Assembly (NCBI GenBank): GCA_036245525.1 | Contig: BTPG01000003.1 | Location: 158,255,897 to 158,319,896, forward strand | From: Semisulcospira habei | Taxonomy: Eukaryota > Mollusca > Gastropoda > Semisulcospiridae | DNA: 64,000 nucleotides | Direction of reading: 5' to 3' | Part shown: piece after piece, positions 21,525 through 32,275 of the stretch | Numbering within the stretch: the first letter of the stretch is position 1 | How the letters are laid out: the number at the start of each line of letters is the position of its first letter | Program-made: the position numbers and the translations under genes | The notes under the pieces: model-generated | What the model was told of the DNA's origin: nothing | The model's database searches: none | The model's input: only the letters and a program-made list of their open reading frames with translations

Positions 21525-22065
21525 GATCGGATTATAAACTGGATTCCTGGATTCAACACAAAGTTTTCGGAGTGCTGTTAATATGGTACAGTTACAAGTA
21601 TATAAAAAACATTCCTCGGCGAGAATCCACGCGGACTCCGGCAGACGGATTATGCACTGGATAGCCACGATTGCAAACTGCTTTGTTTTGGATACATACG
21701 AGTACAAAAGCAAGTGGAACATTTGAGGATGGTTCTGTAATTGGAAAACGGTCTCTGAATTGACACGATCAAGGGAGACCTTATCCACGCGAATGAGGCT
21801 GTCTACAACCGGTGCGGACTCGTACTGTATTTCTCTCGCTTGTTCATAACTCAGCCGAGACGTGCCGCATACAGATACGCGGCAGACTGAAAAGCAAGAT
21901 TTTCATTGTTAAACAACGAAAATGTCGCTCAGTTTTCTATAATAAAAAAAAATGGACATGTTGGCTTTTGCCAGTTAACGGCTGTCATGGAAACTAATAT
22001 ATATCAATATTTACTGCGCAATCCCGAACCAGCCATTTTCACTGGCTTGTGTACGTCAAGGTGCC

Positions 22066-22102
22066 CAATGCGCAAAAAAAGCCATCGGGCCGATGGCCTT
22101 TC
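22066..22102. repeat. PalF minimal copy
   Basis: CAATGCGCAAAAAAAGCCAT CGGGCCGATGGCCTTTCCGCACTGGGT: only the outermost arms and the GGCCATCGGGCC join remain. Confidence 0.65.
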
Positions 22103-22675
22103 CGCACTGGGTGAATACTTAGCGCACAATCAATGTAGTGTATCAGCCAATAAGTCTTTGATTATGTATGTATGAAAGTCAGTCTAAAACTACACTGCAC
22201 GTATTGTGTTACTAAAACAACGAATTTTATAGACGTTTACAGCATGCAGTTTATCTATAATTAGTATTCTACAGTATTATTGCTACTGAGCTGTGAACGC
22301 CTACTCACAGTCACACACTACGCAAAAACAAAGTTTGAAAATGACAACAAAATATACAAGAAACACACGACATCTAAACGACCAACACTTACACGCTACT
22401 TGTACCCAAAACAACTACACGCAATATCCAAACACCTACACACTATACTTGTCAAATAAAGCGCTCACAATTCGAGGGTGTCACGCGTGTCTAATTTCAC
22501 AAGTTTACGCAATTAATGCCTGCAGTCTCTACAGTGCAAACAGAACTACGACATAAGTGAAAAGCAATTTGTGTGTTAAAACTCCATGCGCACGAAAGGA
22601 TGTGCTTGCAATTGTGCGGTGTGTGCGCGTGCGATGTGACCTGAGAGCAATGCACACACATTAGAACGGCCAAGG

Positions 22676-22894
22676 TTAACCCCGTCACTGCCTAGGAAAC
22701 AAAATTCTGAACACCACCCAACTGCAAGAGACATATATCCTCATGAGCCCCCGCAGTCGCGGGGGCTCATGAGGATATATGCCTCTTGTTGGCACCACTT
22801 TGTATCCACGTTCCTTTGACGGCTGGAGATCTTTGCCCTTTACACTAAAGTTTACAAAGATTTCAAACACGTCCGATGGCAGTGAAGGGGTTAA
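22676..22894. mobile_element. PalA element, full length, TTAA at both ends
   Basis: TTAACCCCGTCACTGCC at the left, GGCAGTGAAGGGGTTAA at the right: a 17-bp TIR with one mismatch. The core at about 22725-22790 (GCAAGAGACATATATCCTCA...) is nearly perfect. Right flank carries ACCACTTTGTATCCA, GACGGCTGGAGATCTTTG and TTTCAAACAC, shared by all forward PalA elements. 219 bp, non-coding. Confidence 0.92.
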
Positions 22895-22921
22895 CAAATT
22901 CCTGCGTTGAAGCCACCTTGG

Positions 22922-22985
22922 CTGCAATAGGCATAGATCGTCTACGTGTCTACGTGTGTTCACGAGCATCTATGCCTCTTGTAGA
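22922..22985. repeat. PalA palindrome, altered centre
   Basis: CTGCAATAGGCATAGATCGT..., centre CTACGTGTCTACGTGTG, then GCATCTATGCCTCTTGTAG. Confidence 0.7.
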
Positions 22986-23099
22986 CGGAGAGGTATGTAC
23001 ACCAGGCGTGAAATCTACGACGAAAAAGACAAAAGAAAGTGTGTGTCGTGCAAAATGGTGATGGAAGTCCGTGCGCAACGACACGTCAGCAAAGGCAAT

Positions 23100-23223
23100 C
23101 GAGTCTACGAGGAAAAACAAATCAAACACAAAAGAAAACTGCCACAGGGAGGTCAGCGTTTCGAGTCTACGAGGAAAAACAAATCAAACACAAAAGAAAA
23201 CTGCCACAGGGAGGTCAGCGTTT
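23100..23223. repeat. Exact 2 x 62-bp tandem duplication
   Basis: CGAGTCTACGAGGAAAAACA ... GGAGGTCAGCGTTT occurs twice back to back without a visible difference, so the duplication is recent. Confidence 0.95.
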
Positions 23224-23451
23224 CGACTTACCAGATTCATTTCTTAAAGCAGCCACTGTTTGCAAATCAGAAAAACAAAAGGACGCATAAGATACGTACA
23301 TGACTAGTAAAATCAAAATTTGTAATTAAACTTTAACTTACACTATATAACAACAACTCTTTTTCTCATCCATCCTACACCCCACCACCCACCCAACTAT
23401 CCACCAATCATGTGTATTTGTGTAAACACACAGAAGTTGTGCAGCTGATGT

Positions 23452-23663
23452 TTAACCCATTAATCCTACGGCCGCACTCACAAACTTTGGAGGTGTCACC
23501 TAAACATTGTGTACCAGCTGCAGGAGATGGATCGACCATGATAATTCAAGGGCAGTGCCATATTGGCTTGGCGCATGGTGGCGTCAGGCTAATCTAGCAA
23601 TACCCTTGAATTATCATGGTCGATCCATCTCCTGCTGCAGGGCGTCCGGGCTAAATGGGTTAA
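23452..23663. mobile_element. PalB element, full length, TTAA at both ends
   Basis: TTAACCCATTAATCCTACGG left; GGCGTCCGGGCTAAATGGG then TTAA right. Core CAGGAGATGGATCGACCATG ATAATTC and complement; the inner arms are more diverged (CATATTGGCTTG / CAGGCTAATCTAG). 212 bp. Confidence 0.88.
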
Positions 23664-24122
23664 TACAGAGTGTCCTTCTGCACAGACGGGTAGCATGCAA
23701 ATGGACCTTTAAAAAGTGCATATTGTGAATAGATGGAAGTTGTGCAACTGGACTTCTCCACAGAAGTGTACAGTTGCACAACTTTCCTCTAGTCACAAAA
23801 ATGCACTTATCACATGCAGAAGTTGCCAACTGGGGAACGTGATCACACAGAACCAAACGAATCCCACACAAAGCAAAAGCAAAGGACAACAAAGTCTCGT
23901 ATAAAATAGCGTTCGAGTGTCCGTGCCAAAGGCAGCATGCATTGCAAATGCAGCCGATATACTGATGAGTTCGGATAATTCGCCCAACTCTCATCTGGAG
24001 ATTCTTTCAGTCCTGCTAGACACAGGCTGTAAGGAAATGAAGCGGAGGACAATATCACGGTATAATTAGCGGCAGGCCACATCAGCAATGCCAGCGGTAG
24101 CATGTCGACTAAAGTACGAAAA

Positions 24123-24348
24123 AAACTAGACCGAAAGGGTTGACTGCCATTGCTTGTAATTTAGAAAAAAAAAAACTACCAAGTGAGTACGAAAAAGCAC
24201 TGTCAAGGGAGAGAAGTGTGCATGATAGACCAATGATCATAGATCTACTTTGGTCCAAGCACACACACAAAAAAAAAAGATAGGAAAGAAGGGGCGCTAA
24301 GTAAGAGACTGAAAGCAATGCATATGGAAGCCCCCCCCCCCCCCCGAA
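24123..24348. repeat. Direct duplication, unit 1
   Basis: AACTAGACCGAAAGGGTTGA ... GATCATAGATCTACTTTGGT ... GCAATGCATATGGAAGCCCC(C)n. Near-identical to 24649-24897. Confidence 0.85.
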
Positions 24349-24378
24349 GGGGGCGTATCACATATCCACTGTTCCAGC

Positions 24379-24596
24379 CCCTAGGTGCATGGAAATTTAA
24401 ATCTAGGTCCCCCCCAGATATTGAGCCGGTGTGGACAGCTGTTTCGGTCTTGGCGACCTCTTCAGCACACCATCGGCAATACTGGAGGAAGAGAAGGAAT
24501 TTCTGCTTACCTGCAAAGAAGACCACATTTTACTGTGGTTTCTGCAGGGGCATACATTCCATGCCTCCACCTAGAGCCAAATTTCCATGCACCCTA
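24379..24596. repeat. Widely spaced inverted repeat between the duplicated units
   Basis: AGGTGCATGGAAATTTAAAT near 24382 pairs with CCAAATTTCCATGCACCCT near 24577. Between them lies GACAGCTGTTTCGGTCTTGG CGACCTCTTCAG, a word seen in many eukaryotic dispersed repeats. Confidence 0.65.
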
Positions 24597-24648
24597 AGAG
24601 AGAACCTACTAAAAAGGGGGAAGGGGTTGCAGTCGAAATTGTAGTAAG

Positions 24649-24897
24649 AAACTAGACCGAAAGGGTTGACTGCCAGTGCTTGTAATTTAGAAAAAAACTA
24701 CCAAGTGAGTACGAAAAGGGACTGTCAAGGGAGAGAAGTGTGCATGATAGACCAATGATCATAGATCTACTTTGGTCGAAGCACACACACACACACACAC
24801 ACACAAAAAGATAGGAACGAGGGGGCGCTAAGTAAGAGACTGAAAGCAATGCATATGGAAGCCCCCCCCCCCCCCACACCCCCCCCCCCCCCCGAAG
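24649..24897. repeat. Direct duplication, unit 2
   Basis: Second copy of 24123-24348 with an expanded (AC)n (24782-24805) and longer C runs. A partial PalF arm (GGCCCGAGGACCTTTGCTTA) follows near 24950. Confidence 0.85.
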
Positions 24898-25102
24898 TAC
24901 GGCTCACTAGTGCCGAGTGGCAAACATATTCGGGCCCAGGACGGCCGCAGTGGGCCCGAGGACCTTTGCTTACTGGCTATCAAGCGGCGCACATCCTGAA
25001 AGGCCGCAGAACGATCACAGCCTCTGAACACCGGCACTATTCCCGCAGTCCGGCCTTGTCCAGTTGAGACTATGTGCCACCAAGGATACTATGGAACATG
25101 GT

Positions 25103-25172
25103 AGTTCAAGGGTAGTGCCAGAATAGATTGGCGCCTGCAGGCGCCAATCTATTCTGGCACGACCCTTGAACT
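25103..25172. repeat. PalB palindrome, 35-bp arms, one mismatch
   Basis: AGTTCAAGGGTAGTGCCAGA ATAGATTGGCGCCTG and its complement. Both arms read ATAGATTGG where most PalB copies read TTAGCTTGG or ATAGCTTGG. Confidence 0.92.
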
Positions 25173-25807
25173 CTTGTGCGTGATCAATGTACTGATTATA
25201 ACATTTCAGGACTCTATGAGAGTTTTTTTCCCGCTTAGAACTAAACCAGGAGTATTTATTTCTCAGAGATGGGAGTTGCTGTTACTACAAGAGCCAGAAA
25301 CGAATTGCTCTTCTGGCAAATACAAGTTAGTAGCGAATTGGTTTTTTTTTTGTTTGTATGTCCACTTTAAAACCAGAATATTTAAGAAATTGTGTTGTAT
25401 TCATGATTCAAGGATTCAAGATTTAAATAATTTAATAATCCCATTAAATGAGAAATTACACCGTCTTATGTCAGTAGGAAAATAATTAAAACAAATAAAT
25501 ATATAAATAGCATATATCCAAACATTTTTTAAAAATGCAAGCACAGCTTACAAGTCACACTCATATTATACATACTTCATATTGTATTCGTCCTTCCTAT
25601 GCGTGTTTCTTTCTTTTTTGGGATTTTCTTAACAAGAGCCAAAGACACCTCATAAGGCTCAGTACAGTTTCGTGAAGATATAGGTACAAGCATTATCCCA
25701 TTACATTTTCCTTCCTCTGACTGAGAACACGATTGTAAAAGCATCCTCCTTTTGAGACGGCCAAGAAGGGAGGGGAGGGGGGTGGGATTGGGATTGCGCG
25801 GGGGGTT
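25173..25807. other. No gene recognised
   Basis: AT-rich. The 103-codon plus frame (25174-25485) has AT-biased composition and no recognisable domain. Confidence 0.45.
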
Positions 25808-26200
25808 GACTGATTGATTGTACATTGTTTAACGTCCAGACAGCAACAAGACTTTCTCAGGACGTGCCTGCACTGCTTGTGAAAAAAAAAACACACAAAA
25901 AAACAGAATATTGAATGTATGTCGCCAGCCGGTCCAATACGTTAAATAAACCTACGACATGGGGCCCAAAAAAAAAGCCAAGACCATTTAGCAACAAACA
26001 TCCAATATCAAGAGCTACAGGCAGCGCAGACAGTAGGGAGAGTTTAAAAAAGGCAAATACAGGTGAATGGACCAAGGGTAGACAGAAACACATGCCCCAG
26101 AATAGAGGGAAAACCCCACGCTGTGGGGCTGACCAGCGTGACCCTGGGAACTAAAAAGTAGTTAACCCCACTCAAATCCCCCAGGGCAGACCCGGGTGGG
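25808..26200 (-). mobile_element. ATCA-tailed SINE-like element, copy 1
   Basis: Plus-strand left end GATTGATTGTACATTGTTTA ACGTCC; right end CAGGGCAGACCCGGGTGGGG. Same two ends as the copies at 40039 and 41284, so this is a discrete unit. The TGAT repeats would be its 3' tail on the minus strand. TSD obscured by G-rich flanks. Confidence 0.85.
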
Positions 26201-26218
26201 GGTGGGCGGGGGGGGGGG

Positions 26219-26310
26219 GGGGTAGTTAGTTAGTTATTTGGGTTTAACGCCGAGCAGTCAACTAAGGCCATCTCACGGCGGGATGGGTAAAAATCTGGCC
26301 AGCCAGACTA
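26219..26310. repeat. Fragment of a second dispersed family with a TTTAACGCCG end
   Basis: TAGTTAGTTAGTTATTTGGG TTTAACGCCGAGCAG..GACGGC-like. A related piece is at 52668-52750. The TTTAACGCCG word parallels TTTAACGTCC of the SINE-like family. Confidence 0.6.
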
Positions 26311-26809
26311 AATGAGAAAGGTCTTAAGACAAGATGTAAAAAAAAAAAATATCTTAAAAATATTTCATGCGGCTAAAATGTCGTACTGGTCTTTAAAGGA
26401 AACGTCTACAGACTCTTTAAAAGGTCAAAATAATAAAATAATTATTAACATAGTCTATGAATGCTCACATCTTATTAAAAACATTGCACTCTCTCAGAAA
26501 ACTGAAGATCTTGTCCGGGGGTACATCCCGAAACAAAACCTTCAAGGAGTATGCTGTATCTTGTGTCAATTAGATCGCCACAAGACAGCAAAAAGTGTTT
26601 AACAGAATACTACTCGTCGCAGGCGTAACACCATGGACACTCCTCTTGTTTAAGTAAAATTTACTTATTTAATAAGGGTGCGTAACATACGTGTGCCCGA
26701 TTTGGAGCCGAGCAAGGACAGTCTCCTCACGGCGGCTGCCCAGCGGTAAGGTAGACTGTCGGACACCTTAGGAAGAGCTTCATGCAGCTGGATTTGGGGG
26801 TGGGGGGGT

Positions 26810-26813
<4 letters not shown>
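26311..26813. other. No gene recognised
   Basis: A 96-codon plus frame at 26312-26602 encodes a Lys/Asn-rich peptide without motif or splice context. No support for a gene. Confidence 0.45.

Positions 26814-26881
<68 letters not shown>
26814..26881. repeat. (GA)n microsatellite
   Basis: About 33 GA units. Confidence 0.95.
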
Positions 26882-26886
<5 letters not shown>

Positions 26887-27032
26887 GTTTGTGAAAGATA
26901 AGAAAGGAGAAAGGGAGGGAGAGAGGTCGAGTAGAGGCCGTGTACTCACAAATCGATACAGTCGCATACATAACCCAGCAAGACTGAGTACATTACCTTC
27001 GTCTGCGGATGCCATCTAAGTCAATCCTAGCA

Positions 27033-27090
27033 GCAAGAGGCATAGATTCTCATGAGACAGCATGGTCCTATGATAATCTATGCCTCTTGC
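27033..27090. repeat. PalA palindrome, centre replaced
   Basis: GCAAGAGGCATAGATTCTCA..., centre GACAGCATGGTCCTATG, then ATAATCTATGCCTCTTGC. Confidence 0.8.
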
Positions 27091-27694
27091 AGATGAAAAA
27101 CGAGTTGGCTGAACATCTCAATATCAAGGCCAAGTTATAAATACTGCACGCACGCACGCAGTTTCTTAGCACTAAGGAAATATTGAAATTGCAGGCTCAG
27201 TAGCGGGATATGGTACTACAAGTACTGGGCAAGTGCAGTGCCTGTTTAGCTCGAAGTTAGTGCTGAATCGATCAATGTCGCAAGGATAGTATTACAACTA
27301 GAATGCCTTCGCGCCCACGATGCGTCAGTCTTTCCACAATGAGTTTGTCGAGGTCGAACAGTTGTCAATTCAACGATACAGCTTCTCAGTCTAATTGCGG
27401 GTTCTTGTCACAACTAGTCATCTTTCTCAGGCCAAGCTCTCTGCGAAGCCCGCTGGTCTGGTGTGATTTTTAGACATATTATGACACATCTAATTCACTC
27501 GGTTAATCAATTCCGACTGTATATGAACTCCAATGTATTCTGACTGATGTATCAACGACATGTGATGGTCGCAAAATTATGCAATGAGAACGTATCTCTC
27601 TCTGCCTCCCCCTTCCCCTCCCGGCTCCCCCCTTTGCATCATCATCTTCTTCTATCTCTTCCACAGGCCTGTTGCATGATATAGCTTAAATCCC

Positions 27695-27754
27695 GCGCAA
27701 GCCACTAAGCACGTTGCTTTTCTGCAGCGGAGCACCGTGCTTAGTGGCTTGCGC
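27695..27754. repeat. PalE palindrome
   Basis: GCGCAAGCCACTAAGCACG and CGTGCTTAGTGGCTTGCGC pair perfectly; loop TTGCTTTTCTGCAGCGGAGC. Outer flanks AGCTTAAATCC and ACTAAGTTCGCCCATGC fit other PalE copies. Confidence 0.88.
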
Positions 27755-28208
27755 AGTACTAAGTTCGCCCATGCCACCGGCCCCATGATCCAAGCGCCGG
27801 CTGATGGGAAGACTGGCTGGGTTCGACGTGAGCGGCAAAGCATCCTCGGGCCGTTGACGTTCAAATTAAGGCCGCCGTCGACCCATGCCCATGGATCTAT
27901 TGTGTACTGGGCTGGTATCGACTATGGAATTGCAATCAAAAGACTTCTATCGCTAATCTTCCGCCGCGATACATGCCGTGACCTCCATTTGATTGGTGTC
28001 ACGCGCACTCCAACATCACTCTTCCACCGCCGATCATTGCGGGCAATGGATCAATCGGGACTGTAAAATGCCACTATATAGTGTCTGATGCGCATTGTGC
28101 CGGTCGATCTCTCCCGGATCACGTAAAATCGACGAAATTCTCAGTAAAAAAAAGGCGACATCAGGTGATGAAATACAGATAGTGGAATACAGGAAAGGCG
28201 TCTAAATA
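27755..28208. other. No gene recognised
   Basis: GC-balanced unique-looking DNA. The 109-codon plus frame (27737-28066) begins inside PalE and has no recognisable domain. Confidence 0.4.
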
Positions 28209-28287
28209 TTAACTCTTAAACTCCCAGAACTAAATGACTTCCATTCGACAGAATGGAAGTCATTAGTTCTGTGAGTTTAAGAATTAA
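28209..28287. repeat. Unassigned TTAA-bounded palindrome
   Basis: TTAACTCTTAAACTCCCAGA ACTAAATGACTTCCATTC, then GAATGGAAGTCATTAGTTCT GTGAGTTTAAGAATTAA. Arms near-perfect over ~34 bp. Not one of the seven families, but has the same TTAA-bounded hairpin form. Confidence 0.85.
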
Positions 28288-28624
28288 CCCATTCACAATT
28301 AATGGCGACTTGGACGTGAAAGCCGTGCTACCAACAACAAAAAACAGAACAAAAATCAAACACCTAAATCCTTGGATCGAAGTCGGCGGCAAGAGCTTTT
28401 GGGCGCTGGGAGGGGATAGCTGACGTGCAATAGACGCTATGGACAGCCAGTGACACTGACAGTCCGTGTGGCATGCAGTGCGGAGGAGGGTCAACGAACG
28501 CTGCCGAACTGAGGCGGGGCGGGCAAAAAGTCACCACTGCCTCTCACCCACTTTCCCGCGACACCCGCACGGTGCCGGAACCACGACGCCGAACCCCTCC
28601 TGCTAACCAACACAGGGGCATCAA

Positions 28625-28686
28625 GGAGCACGGATCCTCATGAGCCCCCGCACTCGAGGGGGAGCAAGTGGATCTATGCCTCTTGG
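28625..28686. repeat. PalA degenerate copy
   Basis: GGAGCACGGATCCTCATGAG CCCCCGCACTCGAGGGGG then TGGATCTATGCCTCTTGGG. Confidence 0.75.
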
Positions 28687-28883
28687 GCAGAGACGGGTGT
28701 GTTGGCGTGCCTCTTTGAGTGTCTCCGCACAGAACCAGCTTGGCAATGCGCTCGTACATAGTCACCAGGGAGCAGCATCGTCCGTGCAACAGAACTGCTG
28801 ATCCAAGCAAACTAGAGGTCGCTGGACTGTTCTCCTGTAGCCCAATAAAAGCGTCTTCCGACAAACGCTGCACTTTGATGATA

Positions 28884-29099
28884 TATTCACTGCCGAAAAC
28901 ATGTCAACGCCGCCCAACTGCAAGAGGTATAGATCCTCATGAGCCCCCGCAGTCGCGGGGGCTCATGAGGATCTATGCCTCTTGCTGAAATCTTTAATGT
29001 GTCCATGACATGTTTAACGGCTGGGAATCTCTGACGTTGAATTGACAAGGATTTCAAAAACACAGCCGGTGTGGACACTGGCCGTGAAGTGCCTGTTAA
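28884..29099. mobile_element. PalA element, nearly full length
   Basis: Left end TATTCACTGCCG is damaged; right end GGCCGTGAAGTGCCTGTTAA. Core (28920-28985) AGAGGTATAGATCCTCATGA...GAGGATCTATGCCTCTTGC is almost perfect. Usual PalA right flank present. Confidence 0.85.
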
Positions 29100-29318
29100 T
29101 ACCAGTGAATGGACCGGACACAGCATTTTGAATGAGACACATTTCGCCAGTCCCTGGGTAAACACGTAAACTTAATTTATCAGACAGCGCTTGCAGCTAT
29201 CCTGTGCAACTACATGCTGCTGGAGACAGAGCGGCCATTATAGTCAAAGGAAGTGCAAGCATGACACCTGGGTCAATAGCCAGTACCTGCCTACCATGGT
29301 CCAAGTGTTTGAGCTATA

Positions 29319-29531
29319 TTAACCCATTTACCACCACGGTCCATTTCCCAAATTTTGAAGTCGTCATCTGACGACTCTGTACCAGTTGCAGGAGATGGGT
29401 TGACCATGATAATTCAAGGGCAGCGCCAGATTAGCTTGGCGCCTGAAGGCGCCAAGCTAATCTGGCACTGCCCTTGAATTATCATGGTCGATCTATCACC
29501 TGCTGTAGGGCGTCGGGGCTAAATAGGTTAA
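29319..29531. mobile_element. PalB element, full length, TTAA at both ends
   Basis: TTAACCCATTTACCACCACG left; GGCGTCGGGGCTAAATAGG then TTAA right. Core ATGATAATTCAAGGGCAGCG ... CTTGGCGCC TGAA GGCGCCAAG ... , almost perfect. 213 bp. Confidence 0.92.
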
Positions 29532-29673
29532 GCCCCATGGAGAAAGTCTCGCTGTAATGCAGAGAGACAACTGCTTGGCAGTTTTACTGGCTTTGGAAAG
29601 TTTCCCGCAACTTGCGGCCGGTGCTTAGGATGAATGCACCGAGCAAGTCTGACACTAGAATTGTCACAGTCGA

Positions 29674-29674
<1 letters not shown>

Positions 29675-29742
<68 letters not shown>
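29675..29742. repeat. (AAT)n microsatellite
   Basis: About 22 units. Appears as poly-Asn in one frame. Lies in the intron ~50 bp past the exon donor at 29791. Confidence 0.95.
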
Positions 29743-29744
<2 letters not shown>

Positions 29745-29790
29745 GCTTCAATTCAAAGTCCTAAACAGTGTAAGTATGAAATGTACCCAC

Positions 29791-30189
29791 CTTTCTGGTG
29801 TCTAAGCTTGGGGTGTGTTTGACGACGCTGCTCCACGACGGGCGGCTTGGGGTGGAGAAAGTAGTCAGCTTGCTTGCCGTACAGCTGGTACAGCTGGGCG
29901 TGGTGCCACGGCACCTCCTGCCCCCCCTCCCCCGGGCCGTCCTTGACCTCGTCATCCGCTTCGTCCTCCAGCTCCCTCATGGGTGTGGATGGCAGCTGCT
30001 GGGGTGGCAACCCCTGTGACGGCCGGTACCCCGGGTGACGCCGAGCCCGGCTGGGTCCTCCTCCTCCTCCAGGGGCGGAGTCGGCGGAGGAGTCAGAGGC
30101 GGCATCGCTGTAATGGGCAGGGGGCGCCTGCACCACGCCGGTCCGTCTCTTGGCCTTGTGTTCAGTGGCCGCTTTTTTACGGTCCTCAT
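29791..30189 (-). CDS. Large internal exon of an unrecognised minus-strand gene
   Basis: Minus-strand acceptor GACTTTCTGTCTTCCAG and donor GAAAG/GTGGGTAC bound 399 bp, phase 1 in and out. The product begins EDRKKAATEHKAKRRTGV, passes a Ser/Ala/Gly/Pro-rich linker (YSDAASDSSADSAPGGGGG), an acidic stretch (MRELEDEADDEVKDGPGEGG) and ends with a more ordered piece (HAQLYQLYGKQADYFLHPKP). High GC and no in-frame stop over 133 codons distinguish it from its AT-rich, repeat-filled surroundings. The upstream exon ends with G; G plus AT gives Asp, continuing the frame. A PalA element starts 24 bp upstream of the acceptor. Function unknown; the linker suggests a flexible scaffold or regulatory protein (inference only). 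Confidence 0.75.
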
Positions 30190-30212
30190 CTGGAAGACAG
30201 AAAGTCACAGGA

Positions 30213-30535
30213 TTAACCCCTTGACTGCCGAGAAAAACTGAACAACACCCACCCAACTTGCAAGAGGCATAGATCTTCATGAGCCCCCGCAATTGCGGGG
30301 GCTCATGAAGATCTATGCCTCTTGCTGAAACCACATTATTATCCATGTTCCTTAGACGGCTGGGGATCTTTGACGCTAAATTTACGATTCCCAAAACTCA
30401 ACCTGCAGTTGCGGGGGCTCATGAAGACCTATGCCTCTTGATGAAACCGCTGAAACGTTTCTTTGACGGGTTTGACGTTGAATTTACAATGATTTCCAAA
30501 ACACAGTCTACGTCCATTGTCAGCGATGGAGTTAA
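30213..30535. mobile_element. PalA element with duplicated right half
   Basis: TTAACCCCTTGACTGCCGAG to CAGCGATGGAGTTAA, 323 bp. Contains a complete palindrome (30260-30328) and then, after CCCAAAACTCAACC, a second right arm and right flank (GCAGTTGCGGGGGCTCATGA AGACCTATGCCTCTTGATGA AACC...). Both the palindrome and the extra arm read AAGATCTATG/AAGACCTATG, so the repeat arose from this copy. Confidence 0.9.
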
Positions 30536-31293
30536 ATATTGGTGTTTCTGAGGCGTGAACATTTTGTTGTTGTTGTGTGTGAGGCTACAGTGCCTTCATT
30601 CCGTACTTTCAAGTCGTAGACCGAACCCTCCAGGATTTCTCTGTATGAGGAGGTGGAGGTGGTGGTTGTTGACATGGCAGTAAATTAAACACTCCTTACA
30701 AACAAGAGGTATGGATTCTCGTGAGCCTGCGGCCTCAGGGGCTCCTCTTGCAGACGGACGTGGACTGTGGGCGAGGAACTGAGGCTAAGTTATGAGTCTC
30801 CATCCGAGGTCCTCATCGATCACCATCAGTTCGCGGTGCTGGGGCTTTCACTGGGGTACTCGAACCGTGAAGTCTAATCGATAAGTATTGGAAACTGCTT
30901 AGTTTATGCACATAGTACGGCTTGGTTTACCCCCCCCCCCCCCACAACCCTCCCCCCACTCAAATTAAACACCGGCCTTCGACTAGTCTTCTGCGCTGTG
31001 GTAAAAGACGTCAAGCGGTCCACAAGTTTAACAATCATTGTAGAAGCGTAGAATGATGAACTTCTCTAGAACAAATGTGTGTGCCCCTATGCAGGTGGCT
31101 AAATAATCAGGCACTACGCTTAAGGATGATGAATTCTGACACGGACAGTTCTTCAGACGGCAGTAATCGCCAGACGGGGCCGATAGACAGCCATTTCGGT
31201 ACCAATGGAAAAAAAAACCCCACAAACACTGAAGACTCACTGAAGAGACCCAGGCTGATTGTAGAATATATTGACCCGTTACCAGTCGTCGGC
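30536..31293. other. No gene; remnants only
   Basis: A worn PalA-like piece near 30705-30755 (ACAAGAGGTATGGATTCTCG ... CTCTTGC) and a C run at about 30931-30945. Confidence 0.5.
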
Positions 31294-31512
31294 TTAACCC
31301 CTTCATTTCCAGCGGTAGCCGATTGTGTTTCTGAAATTATTATCAGACAGTGTAACGCGGTCAAAAAGTCACAGCGGTCCAAGGTGGATAACAAAGTGTT
31401 GTCAGCAAGAGGCATAGATCCTCACGAGCCCCAGCAACTGCGGGGGCTCATGAGGATCTATGTCTCCTGTAGTTGGATCGTGTTCACTTTTTCTCGGTTG
31501 GGGTGGGGTTAA
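31294..31512. mobile_element. PalA element, full length, reverse orientation
   Basis: TTAACCCCTTCATTTCCAGC left, GGTTGGGGTGGGGTTAA right. Core GCAAGAGGCATAGATCCTCA CGAGCCCC...GAGGATCTATGTCTCCTG. 219 bp. Confidence 0.88.
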
Positions 31513-31734
31513 CCATCAAAATCCACTATCTCTGACTGAGAGAAAAAGGGAGCGCGCGATTGACGTGGTCGTATTGGCACCAATCCACCGAAAAGACCGC
31601 AGCCAGGCGTCAGTGGGCATTATGGTGTGTCACGGCCATCAGCTTTCATACCGGCTAACAGGGTTATTTGCCGTCTTTTGCTCAACCCCCAAAAAAATCC
31701 ATCTATGACTTTCCGAACTATTGATTGATCTAGT

Positions 31735-31797
31735 GCAGTAGGATCTATACTCCTTGCGGTTGGGTGGTGTTCATTTCCTTTTCTCTCGGCAGTAAAG
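31735..31797. repeat. PalA right-half fragment
   Basis: GTAGGATCTATACTCCTTGC then GGTTGGGTGGTGTTCATTTC and CTCTCGGCAGTAAA. Confidence 0.65.
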
Positions 31798-32043
31798 CCT
31801 GGCGTTGTAATGTGTGTGCATTGCTCTCAGGTAGGGGTGGAGGGGGTGGGAGGGGGTGGGGGGTGGGGATGGAGGTTGGGGTGGGGTGGGCTGTGTGGGG
31901 CGTGGGGAGGGGGGTTGGGGGGGGGGGGGGGTAGGCGCGTCTGGTCAAGACTTGCACCACTTGCCGCAGCCTCACCAAAAAGGGACTTTGTTTTAGCAGT
32001 TTCAATAATTTTTGGCCTGGGGGGAGGGGGGGGGGGAAGGGGG

Positions 32044-32048
<5 letters not shown>

Positions 32049-32088
<40 letters not shown>

Positions 32089-32188
32089 GGGGGGAAGGGG
32101 GGAGGAGAGAGAGAGAGAGAGAGAGAGAAGGGGGGGGGAAGGGGGGAGGAGAGAGAGAGAGAGAGAGAGAAGGGGGGGGGGAAGGGGG

Positions 32189-32271
<83 letters not shown>
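32049..32271. repeat. Compound (GA)n / G-run satellite
   Basis: Four blocks of (GA)n separated by AAGGGGGGGGAAGGGGGGAG spacers, a higher-order repeat of ~60 bp ending in a long pure GA tract. Flanked by G runs (31911-31932) and C runs (32305-32319). Confidence 0.9.

Positions 32272-32275
<4 letters not shown>

Noticed and set aside
26994..27012. 19-bp minus-strand microexon with GACTTAG acceptor and GAAG/GTAATG donor
   Set aside because: Its phases (1 in, 2 out) do not fit the neighbouring exons and the acceptor has little pyrimidine tract.
28700..28873. Minus-strand 109-codon frame with protein-like composition (LSEDAFIGLQENSPATSSLL)
   Set aside because: An acceptor in the right phase exists (CATCAAAG), but no donor fits phase 1 as needed between exons 29791 and 6004, and the frame runs into a PalA hairpin.
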